Of a stretch of DNA of 64,000 nucleotides, positions 44,400 to 53,504 are shown one piece after another (the stretch's first letter is position 1; every line of letters begins with the position of its first letter). The stretch spans positions 1 to 64,000 of the forward strand of contig JALQBC010000062.1 of NCBI GenBank assembly GCA_023375675.1, written 5' to 3'. A program made the translations under genes and the position numbers. The stretch comes from Cytospora piceicola. Its lineage: Eukaryota; Ascomycota; Sordariomycetes; Diaporthales; Cytosporaceae. The notes beneath the pieces are model-generated. The model was given only the letters and a program-made list of their open reading frames with translations. It did no database searches and had not been told where the DNA came from.

Positions 44400-44995
44400 T
44401 GCACTATAACCCGTGTAGGTTTCGGAGCCCTTGATCGCCGTTGACAGTAAAGAAGGTGCCGTTATCCGAACCAATTGGCAGGCCAACAACATGGGTGTTC
44501 TGCCGTTCAGACCCCACGCTACATCCATGGTCAACCTGACGCTTCTATCCATTGCTAACCAGGCCCCCAGTGTTTCCTTCATACACGACTATCCCGGTTT
44601 CGTCAATACCGGCATGTCGCGCGAGCTTAGTGGTATCGTCCCCGACATCACCAAAGTCTTGTTCGCTCCCGTGATGGCCATGCTTAAGATCCCCATCGAC
44701 GAAACCGGCGAGGGCCAGCTCTACTTCGCTACCAGCGCCCGCTTCCTGCCGCGCGACCACAGCAAGGGCACGGCTGAAAGCGCCGACATGGTCGCTCTAT
44801 GCCAGGGCGTGAGCATTGCCGTCGGAGCAGATGGCACGCCTGGTGGTGGTGTGTACTCGATAGACTATAAGGCCGAGGGAACCAGCGAAAGGGTTCGGGG
44901 CATATTAGAGGTCTGAAGAAGGACGGCACGGCAGAAAAGGTCTGGAAGCATGTCGAGGAAGATTTTGTACGCACGGGCTGTACTGCCATCTAGGG
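44400..44995 (+). pseudogene. Short-chain dehydrogenase-like protein, 5' truncated
   Basis: C-terminal ~190 residues of a fungal SDR-family protein of the kind found in polyketide clusters. Readable parts are DSKEGAVIRTNWQ (~44440), SFIHDYPGFVNTGMSREL (~44575), LYFATSARFLP (~44720) and GGGVYSIDYKAEG (~44850). The Rossmann dinucleotide motif and the catalytic YxxxK half are missing; the gene starts just right of repeat copy B. A one-base deletion near 44908-44912 (a GGG run reduced to GG) produces a premature TGA at 44914-44916. In the next frame the true tail continues (KDGTAEKVWKHVEEDF) to TAG at ~44993. Confidence 0.75.
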
Positions 44996-45316
44996 ATTCG
45001 GTAAATATAGAGGCTGCGCACGTTTGGGATGGTGACGAAATCCTGGCTTTTCTCTTTTACTACTGTTTGTCTGATCCCCGCGTGGGCGTTAACCTTCCCT
45101 CTGCTCTTAGTAGTTGGTATGTGATACCGGCTTATCTCTCCTTGCTAGTGCCACCGATGATCTGGTTTTTATTCTCTCCACCAGCAAAGTTGACTTGCTT
45201 ACAATAACATTCCCCTGTATTTAATGAATTTGCCTAGGTAGTTCGTGCCCTTTGCGACTACTGACCACTGGTTTTAAGTGTGGAAGAAACCCCATGTTTT
45301 GCCAACTTTGAACATA
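44996..45316. other. Convergent spacer between SDR and PKS-R relics
   Basis: About 320 bp. A plus-strand ORF spanning 44950-45207 is mostly a shadow of the SDR tail followed by unrecognised sequence, and is not called. Confidence 0.4.
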
Positions 45317-46365
45317 CTATCTCACTATGTCTTGATTCACAGGCTCCATGCTCCGCAATGGCTGGGAGTCGGTCAGACTCTTACTTATGTCGAGAACAAC
45401 CCCACCGCAAGCCATTCTCATGAAATGGAGCTCCAGGAAGTCGACGATGCGCGCCGCCGGATTGTCTTCTTCGGCAGCCGTACCTTGAGGACCCTGGCGG
45501 AGACATGACAGCCACTCGGTGAAGGGTACCACCCGTGTGCGCGGGATGCCCAATTCTTGGCGTAAGCACTCAACCATGGCTGGCCATGGGTACCTGTGGG
45601 GGTTCCAAATGTGGTAGATGGGCTGCACGGCATGCGGGGGCAGGACGAGTGTCGCCAGTGACGCCGCGCAGTCCGTTGCGGGACACCATGAAAGTGTCTA
45701 GGTTATGCGAAAAGCCAAAGCATTAGTACCCTAATCAACTGCTTTATAGTTTGGTCTATCTGTGACGGCATGGTTGATGTCGTATAAGCGTAGGCTTCAT
45801 TACCCCTTGTATGTCCGGCAACGACCCCAGTGTCTGAGCCGACTTGATCATGGTCGGGAAGTGCTCGACCGGGTTCCAGTACCCCGTCGTGAGCGACCCG
45901 GCCACCTGTCCCAGCCGCACCGCTATGGGCCGGAACAAGGCCGGGTAGCGGCCTAGCTGCTCATGGAGTATACGCTCGCACACGAGCTTGGCGTCAGCAT
46001 AACCGTTCGGCAGGGCCGACGCCACGGGCCCAAGCTCCTCGGGAAGTTCGAACCCGTGGCTTGCCAGTGCAGACCGGGTCCAGCCCCACGACGGCGATGG
46101 ACGAGATGAGCTGGAAGGCAACCTGCTTATAGGCATCGTGGGAGAGCATGATAAGATTCCTCATCGTCTGGAACTGGGACTCGTAGCCCTAGACAGGCCG
46201 GGTCATGCTTACCGGCCATACATTGTGCACTACGTAGGTCACACAGCATACGACATCGTCGTAATCGCTCTGCGAGAGTCCGAGCCGAGGCCTGGCCGTA
46301 TCGGTTTAGTACACCTAGAGCTTAGACGCGACCTAGGAGTTAAGGTGGATGCCGCGGGACGCTAG
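45317..46365 (-). pseudogene. Reductive-release (R, NAD_binding_4) domain fragment, PKS-type
   Basis: Thioester reductase domain as found at the C-terminus of fungal non-reducing PKSs, releasing an aldehyde. On the minus strand: NVWPVSMTRPV*GYESQFQ (~46210), FQLISSIAVVG (~46100), then after a frame change PNGYADAKLVCERIL with the Tyr-x-x-x-Lys pair (~45990). IAVRLGQVAGSLTTGYWNP lies at ~45905. A spliced segment (intron ~45660-45800) follows with YHIWNPHRYPWPAMVECL, NPAARIVDFLELHFMRM and GGVVLD, ending at 45317. The nucleotide-binding loop and everything upstream (KS, AT, ACP) are absent; the DNA turns AT-rich at 46.38 kb. The TAG at 46189-46191 replaces Gln. It could instead belong to an NRPS-like enzyme, but RPVQGYESQF favours a PKS. 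Confidence 0.72.
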
Positions 46366-46582
46366 CGCCTGCGCCTAGCGAAGTCTAGCCTCGATACATT
46401 AATAACAGCTCGGCATTATAACCTTAACTATTAAAACTAGCTTTAACTTATATATATAATATAATTACACCGAAGGTTCTTAACTAATTTTAATAAAGGG
46501 TGTTATAATAAATAATAACTTTAAGTATAAAATATACTACCTTTTCTTCTCTTTAGCAGGCTTGCTATAGCAGATAAAACGC
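46366..46582. other. AT-rich junction left of minisatellite
   Basis: Abrupt change from coding composition to AT-rich sequence at ~46.38-46.4 kb marks where the reductase fragment is cut. No transposon end was identified. Confidence 0.4.
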
Positions 46583-46852
46583 AGCCTACGGCTTTTTAGC
46601 TGTCTACGGCTTTTTAGCTGTCCACGGCTTTTTAGCTGTCCACGGCTTTTTAGCTGTCTACGGCTTTTTAGCTGTCCACGGCTTTTTAGCTGTCCACGGC
46701 TTTTTAGCTGCCTACAGCTTTTTAGCTACCCACGGCTTTTCAGCTGCCCACGGCTTTTCAGCTGCCCACGGCTTTTTAGCTACCTACAGCTTTTTAGTTA
46801 CTTACAGCTTTTTAGCTGCCTACAGCTTTTTAGCTGTTTACAGCTTCTTACT
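46583..46852. repeat. 18-bp minisatellite, about 15 units
   Basis: Tandem units of CTACGGCTTTTTAGCTGT with mostly C/T and G/A variants (CCACGG, CTACAG, AGCTACC). The variation is almost entirely transitions, as expected of RIP-type mutation acting on a tandem array. Confidence 0.9.
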
Positions 46853-48246
46853 AATCCTTATATATATATAACTACTTTATATTTCCTATCTACCTATTTA
46901 GTTTAAATAATACATCCTTATAGTATACTAATTATAGTAATTTTATAAAACCTGTAATAATACTATATAAATAATAAAGCAAATTAATAATAGCCTTTTA
47001 TAAACCGGTTAAAGTATATTGTTACTTACTTAAATTATTAAGGAATTTTAAGTTATCGGACTTTTGCTTTTTAAATATACTCGACAGAATAAATTACTTA
47101 ACCTTATCTCCACAGGTGTTAGCTTAAGGTATAAAAGGTTTAATTACTACGTTACTCTTTAAGGGTAGTAAATAGTAGATAACAGTAACGGCAGAAAAGT
47201 AGATTAGTATAGGATTAAAGGTCCTAGATATGTAAGAAGCAATAGGCAGTCCGGGGTCTACGCAGCGTGCGTTATTAAGCCGGAGTTAAAATCTATACAG
47301 ACCGTGGTGTCTTATAGGCGGGAAGGGAGGGTTTTCTATATAAGCACTGGCTCAAAGACTAGGAGCTCTAGAGAGGAAAGGTCTTTAGGGGAGTGGGCAT
47401 ATATGCGTATCAGTGCCACGGCTCGGCGTGCGGACCCGAGAGCGTGGAGTTTCACACGGCTGTACAGAGTAGAATAGGACAAATAAGTACATCAGCAAGC
47501 AGGCAATAAGCAAGCACTTGAGACTTGAGACAGGGGACATATAGTACAAACAAAGAATGTACAAAAATAGAGACGATGATACGGAGGAGGCTGCAGAGCG
47601 ACCTCGAGGTTAAAGATGGGAGGCCTTGATGAATGAAGACTGAAGATAAGATGGGGTTCGTGTGTAAGAGGAGAAAGGCGAGATCGTCGTGTGCTACTTA
47701 AGCAGAAAGCTCAGCAAGAAGGTATTTTTGGCGTTATTAACCCGGTTTGCGCGACGGCTTCGAGGTGATGGCGGCCGCGGCGAGGCAGGAGTATAAAGTG
47801 GTAGGAATAATAGAAACGTAACTGATTATTAAGGGATCAAGAATTGACACATATTGGGTAAATGGACGACATATGTAGTGACCGACTTAGTATCAGATAT
47901 GAAGATGACGCTCGCAATGTGGGCATCGGTTAGTTAGCGTAGAAACCGATGTCCTGCAGTGCTGGTGAGAGGTTAGCTGTGTTAACATAACAAGAGACAA
48001 ACCCTCTGAAGACATGAACGCGACGAACTCTTAGATAGCTACGACAGGCTACAGCCTAAATAAGAATACTTCTGACAGCACGTGACACCTTACGGAAGAG
48101 AAGGGTAGGGAGGAGGTAGAAGATTAGAACGGACTAGCTGGGGCTTAACGGCGGCAAAGCTAAACACATGGCTCCGTAAGCCGAGCGATAATAAACGGGT
48201 GACGGGAGGCTGAAGGTGGCGGAGCGTATTGGACGGAATCTAAGAT
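46853..48246. other. Gene-free region
   Basis: AT-rich to ~47.1 kb and then normal composition, but without any reading frame or motif that I can support. No tRNA-like or rRNA-like sequence was noticed. Confidence 0.45.
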
Positions 48247-48781
48247 TACCCGTGGGCCCCACCCTGCTCGCTGTGCTGCCCACTACGTGCTGCGCCCGTA
48301 GTAGGTGCCAAAATCAATCCGCAGCCAAAATCAATCTGCATCTGAGAAGCTGTTTTCCTATACAAACCTCGATGTTCAACCGTAGTTTTCTCTATACTTG
48401 AACATTCTTTTAAAAAAAGAGAGGTACTGTTGAATTCAGCTCTTTAAGCGCAATTGAATAGTACTAGAGTTATTCTCGGGTTTTGAAATTCGATATTCCG
48501 ATTAATTAAGCAACACAGACCGGTCGATTTCGGACGATTTCTAAAAACCACCTCCGTTTTAAAAAAAGAAAGCACTATTCAACTCAGCTCTTTGAAACGA
48601 GTAAGTTTTGTATGTAGAGTTCATCTCGATTCTAAAGTGCCTTCCCTCCTAAAGTTAGTATTTTGTATGGGGAAACAGCTTCTCAGATGCGGATTGATTT
48701 TGGCTGCGGATTGATTTTGGCACCCACTACGGGCGCAGCACGTAGTGGGCAGTATAGCGAGCAGGGTAGGGCCTACGGGTA
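48247..48781. mobile_element. 535-bp element with 119-bp terminal inverted repeats
   Basis: Left arm 48247-48365 starts TACCCGTGGGCCCCACCCTG. Right arm 48663-48781 reads inward TACCCGTAGGCCCTACCCTG. The arms match base for base apart from about ten differences, nearly all transitions. Between them a ~43-bp direct repeat (48408-48450 and 48557-48599; TTTTAAAAAAAG... TCAGCTCTTT) is present twice. No coding capacity and no clear target duplication, so the superfamily is undetermined. Confidence 0.8.
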
Positions 48782-50984
48782 GCCGAAGCCCGTATCGATG
48801 GAAAACATGGATTAAAGGACCGAGGGTTTGTGACCGACACAGCGTACTTAGGTAATGAGACCAGGGTGATGAGCCGTGAATCGCAGGCAAGAGACTAGAT
48901 GAAGAGGAAGGGATGAGAGAAGAGAGAAGAGAGTGGTTAACAGTTAAAAAATGCTATTAAGACGAGAATAGCGTGGTAGCGACGGCGTGGTGATAAATAG
49001 GGGCTCTTGAAGTAAAATACTTAGTTGTTAGGACGGGAGATACGGACGGGAGTTAGGTTTCAGGGCTATCAACTGCTACATTTCTTTCTTCCACAAAGAA
49101 AGGAAGAGGCATACTATAAGATATAAGCCCTGCTATAAATAACACTACAGGCGATACTGTTTCCGAACTGGTCAGGAACAGTAATTTTATAATGGCTGGG
49201 TGCATATCGAGTACCTTATATTAAGCTTGAGGTCAGTGAAAAGATTTGCAGGCTATAATGCAGTGTTTGATTAAGCCTTACGGAATTTAATCACTGCCTA
49301 CATTTCTTTCTTATTAACTACTATATCTTATCCACTGCCACACACATATACATTAGGTGCCTGTCAACCTTCTTTGTATTGTGATTAATTGCAAGTACCT
49401 TACTTACACTTTGCAAGACTGTATTCAACAGGCCAGGTGCGATAAGAACACCAAGGTTAGAAAGAGATGATGGGACGGCTGGAAGAGACATGCTGAAAGA
49501 CAGCAAGACTGAAATGAAGACGAAGGAGGCCTAAGCATCCTATAGCCACCGCCGCATTCTATAGCCATAGCGGTGGTCAGCTGGCCAAGCTCAACATTAT
49601 CCTCTTTTACATGCATCGTGCATGTGTATTTTGTTTCGTCTATTGTGCGTGTGTGCGTGCGTGTGTATGTGTGTGAGAGAGAGAAAGAGAGAGAGATTAT
49701 GTAACGCAGCGCAATGTACGGCTTAACAATACGATAGAAGGGCTGACCGAGTCTCATTAAGGGAGAAGAATGACAGAGGAACGTGATCTGCACAGTCCAG
49801 TTGAGTTTGATCACAGTATACCAAGACAAAGAAGCCCCAGCTAGCAGCTGCAGGAAGCTGTAAGGTAGCTGGAGAGGGGTAGAGGTCTGGCCTGTAAGGA
49901 GGAGAGGAGCCAGATATTTTGTAGTTGAGCCTTGGCGCTGAGTTCTGATGACTGGTGATGGCGATGATGGATGGTGGGAGTATGGCGACCGTGATGTGCT
50001 ATGGAGCTTATAGGGATAATAAAATAGTGTCTTGAAGTCGCGCGGTTATACTCGCAATTATAACCGTGGCCAGGGTTAATAACAGGGTGGAGAATCGTGG
50101 TCGTCGTCAGAGGAAGAAGAGAGCGGATCAATCTAGGTGCCGGTTCGAGGTTAAAGGAGACGGGATGCCTGACGTCGAGCTCGGTCGCTACGTGTTAACA
50201 TAATTAACAGAAGCAGCGACAGCAGTAAGAGGAGGAGCGTCCTTGCCGAAACCTTGAACGTCCTGTATCCCTCCGTGTTCTAAACAGTCTCGATACCTAA
50301 ACTTTGATAGCACTAGCAATGTTGATGAAGTGTTTGGTCTTGGTCTTGGTATTAGTCTTGACTTTATCCGCTCCGTGGCCCATCGAGCAGCCGTAAACTT
50401 CCACAGCACCTGAAGGGGGCTCCGTGTACTTTTGTAACAAGGCTGACTGTGACTCTGGCAGCGTTCAGCATCAAGCTGAGCGTATGTTTCATCTGTGTAT
50501 ATAAAGTGTTTCCGGAAGCAACCTAAGTGAATCAGGGAGGTAATACGACATAGCGCATCTTCTCATTGTGTTTCGCCGTTACCAGAATGCTAGGATGTAT
50601 TACATGCCCTCAGAAATATGCCCTTCCTGCACTCTCCGATACTAGGTTTGGTCTCCCTACAGTATGATATTGAGTTTCTAAATTGAAATACCCATTACTA
50701 ACAAGACCGTTATCTCGCATCATAGTTATGGGAATCTGTGTAGAGGTATATATCGCGCGCGGCTCTTCCGCGTATTTTAGTCATAACCACGGCATCTATC
50801 ACTACAACAAGAACTTGCTCTAGCATAGCCTACCGCCTGATACCATCTCTTGTCTTTATTAACGCAGTCAAATAATGTGTGTTAAGTGCGGTTGGGACAC
50901 AGTCCGTCTGCTTTAACGCGCACCGCAACGCACTCAAACATTCAACACCATGCAATCCTCTAGGAGAAGGGACGTTGCTGCCAA
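48782..50984. other. Gene-free region with simple repeats
   Basis: No protein motif on either strand; the ORFs present are short and overlapping. A GT/GA microsatellite lies at about 49641-49697 (GTGTGTGCGTGCGTGTGT then GAGAGAGAGAAAGAGAGAGA). Confidence 0.45.
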
Positions 50985-51042
50985 GTGAGGATTCACCTCG
51001 TCTTAGAGCTGCCTAAGGAGGTAGGAGGGCGGGTACAAATTC

Positions 51043-51070
51043 AGACCCAGACCCAGACCCAGACCCAGAC
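51043..51070 (+). repeat. CAGACC hexanucleotide microsatellite
   Basis: About four and a half units of CAGACC in tandem. In one frame it reads QTQTQTQT, near the left edge of the C48-like relic. Confidence 0.8.
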
Positions 51071-51449
51071 GCGTAACGTGCTAACAACGACAGCGTCGAT
51101 GCAACCCCCTCTGTTCATAAAAGGGCCTTCTCCTGTGGCTATGGAGCCTGGAGCATCGTCGTATAGTGGCTCTGTCTCTACTTACATCCCCCCCACCCTC
51201 TCGACAGCCCGCAAAAGGGTGTTTTATTTTTTTTTTATACGACAGCAATTTCCGATACCCCGAGTCCCAGCAAACAGCGGAAGCCAAGTCGCTTCGGCAG
51301 CAACGCCCAGAATACAACAGGTTCGCTGACCTCAACGCACCGGCGGCGGGCACGTGCAGGGGCTTGGTGACCCCAGTGTGAGCCCTCAGGACGTGCTCGA
51401 CCTTATTCTCAACACGGACGAAAAGAATAAACCTGATGACGATAATCAC

Positions 51450-52080
51450 CAAGATGACGCTGCGAGTGTTGTAAAACTAACCGGCTCCAGGGCTTTAGCG
51501 TCGAGCGGCTCTCCCTTTCCCCCTTTTCCCACGGCAGCCACACCACGTCCCTCAATGACGAGACCACGAACTGGGTGGTCTAGATTTCGGCCGCACTCGC
51601 TGTTGATTCCGGCATGCTAGCCGTCTCCTCACTTCTCCTTAACCTCGAGGCCAACACTACAACGCTTCAGTACCTTTATGGTGACGGCACTGAGAGCCTC
51701 ACCCTTATCATTCCTCTTCATCACAACTTGCACTAGGCGCTTGTCCTCTTTCATGTCAAGGAGAGGCTGGTAAAGATCTACGATTTGTACAATGGACTTC
51801 AGTTAACGAGGCAGTTCTCCTTAAGGGTTGCGGCATTTCTGCAGAGGTGTCTCCCGGACAGCTACAAGCCGTCGTCCTCCCTACACAAAGGAATCACTGC
51901 TATCAGCACTATCATTATTACCATCATCCTTGTCATTACCACCAACTCTTCCTTCTGCTTCGCAATATTTAATAGTCCCGTGCTTGCAGCCACGTGGGGA
52001 CAGGATGGACGACGGAGTATCAGTGTGCGCGTTTGCCTCGCACCTCTGTAGCGGGCTAAAGATTCCCGATTTAGTTAATA
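51450..52080 (+). pseudogene. Ulp1/C48-type cysteine protease-like relic
   Basis: A plus-strand frame from ~51465 (NRLQGFSVERLSLSPFSHGS) continues through LNDETTNWVV*ISAALAVDS and LQYLYGDGTESLTLIIPLHH to NLH*ALVLFHVKERLVKIYD (~51720-51790). The family has His-Trp at H*; TAG 51734-51736 would be a mutated TGG. The following Asp in the IYD segment fits the catalytic acid. A shift to another frame near 51.9 kb gives DDGVSVCAFASHLCSGLKIP (~52000-52070), resembling the SDCGVFVC active-site box but with Asp where the catalytic Cys should be. Proteases of this kind occur both as SUMO proteases and inside transposons. Adjacent repeat copy C makes a mobile-element origin possible. Confidence 0.5.
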
Positions 52081-52114
52081 GCAGCAGAATAATAATCCTG
52101 TATTGAATATTTAA

Positions 52115-52900
52115 CTAGGGAGCGGCGGTAGGACCGCCTGCCGAGAAGGCCTTCCGTTAAGAAGGATCAGAAACTTTATAACTAGATTAACGCCGCTTAG
52201 GCTGCTCCGAATACAATAAAGTAACGCCCTTTTAACAGCCTTAAGCGGCGAAATAATTAATTAACTAACTTAATATTTAATTTACTTATTTACTTATTTA
52301 CTTATTTACTTATTTACTTATTTACTTATTTACTTATTTACTTATTTACTTATTTACTTATTTACTTATTTACTTATTTACTTATTTACTTAATTCGAAC
52401 TTAAAAGCTTAAGTAGCTAAAGAGAAAGGGAAAGGCTAAGGTTTAGGTTAAGAACCTTAAGAACTTATAGAATTAGAACTATTAGCTTTAATAGTAAGCC
52501 TACTTTAAGGGCTACGATTTAATTAAATATACCGTTTAATAGCCCTTTTTCTACAGATTCAGATTTAAGTAAGTGATTTTTAATCGGATTAAAACTCGAG
52601 CGTGCATCTTAGTTCGAACCTAATCGTAAGCCTTATTATAAGTCTGACCTTATCTAACTGTAAGTCTTCCGGCAGGTATTAAAAGGTCTAATAATCTCTA
52701 GTTCTCTTAGCCGTTCGACGGCTAAAATCACTGCTTTTTACAGCTAATCAGATCCTTTAAACAGGTGCTATAACGAATTAGTATAATTATAATTCAGAGC
52801 TAATCAGGATTAAAAACAGGTAGTATAAATCTTAAGGGTAATAATCTCTATATACTCGCCCGCCTTATTAAATAAACATTAACCTTCTTAACAGAAGGTA
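52115..52900 (+). repeat. Dispersed repeat family, copy C
   Basis: Begins CTAGGGAGCGGCGGTAGGAC then CGCCTGCCGAGAAGGCCTTC and ends near 52900 with CCTTCTTAACAGAAGG. Colinear with copy B in reverse, with one core unit and a shorter array. The good preservation of the ends makes it the best reference for the family consensus. Confidence 0.8.
52268..52392 (+). repeat. ACTTATTT octamer array inside copy C
   Basis: About 15 nearly perfect units of ACTTATTT, a more homogeneous version of the TTAC/TTTA arrays in copies A and B. This suggests recent expansion. Confidence 0.9.
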
Positions 52901-53044
52901 TTAGCTTTTATTATTAAAAGTATACTAATTAACTAAGTAACTTACTTATTATTTAATATATTTATTTATATATTTATTTACTTATTACTTAACTTACTTA
53001 CTAGCTAACTTACTTACTAGCTAACTTACTTACTTACTTACTTA
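52901..53044. repeat. Short TTAC-rich stretch
   Basis: Further ACTTACTTACT and CTAGCTAACTTACT runs follow copy C and end at the left terminus of the next small element. Confidence 0.6.
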
Positions 53045-53504
53045 CAGAGTTATAACTGTATTTTTATATTTTATATTTATATTTTTGAAAATATAAAAAT
53101 ACATGTATTTTGTATTTGTATTTCTAGACTTCTGTATTTATATTTATATTTATTTCTAAACCTCTGTATTTTGTATTTTTATATTTCTAATACAGAAATA
53201 TAAATACACTATATAAAATAATAAAGAACTATATAAAGGTATAAATAACTATTATATTATTAAGTATTATAGTTATTATTATAATAGTTCTTAAAGTATA
53301 TTAATATCTATTTTATTTAATTTTATATTTATATTTATATAAGTATATATTTTTGTATGTTTGTATTTTTGTATTAGAAATATAAAATATAAATATAAAA
53401 ATACAAAATATGTATTTGTATTTATATTTATTTCCGACCTTCTGTATTTGTATTTTTGTATTTTATATTTGTATTTTTATATTTACATGTATTTCACAAC
53501 TCTG
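53045..53504. mobile_element. 460-bp AT-rich MITE-like element
   Basis: Ends CAGAGTTATAACTGTATTTT (left) and, read inward, CAGAGTTGTGAAATACATGT (right). The interior is dominated by TGTATTTGTATTTTTATATT words and their complements, forming several nested hairpins. CAGAG ends suggest a hAT-type origin, but the flanks (CTTACTTA / ACTTTAAG) do not give a convincing 8-bp duplication. Confidence 0.55.

Noticed and set aside
49321..50409. Several 60-134-codon minus ORFs
   Set aside because: Low-complexity and simple-repeat translation (for example the GT/GA microsatellite) with no recognisable protein.
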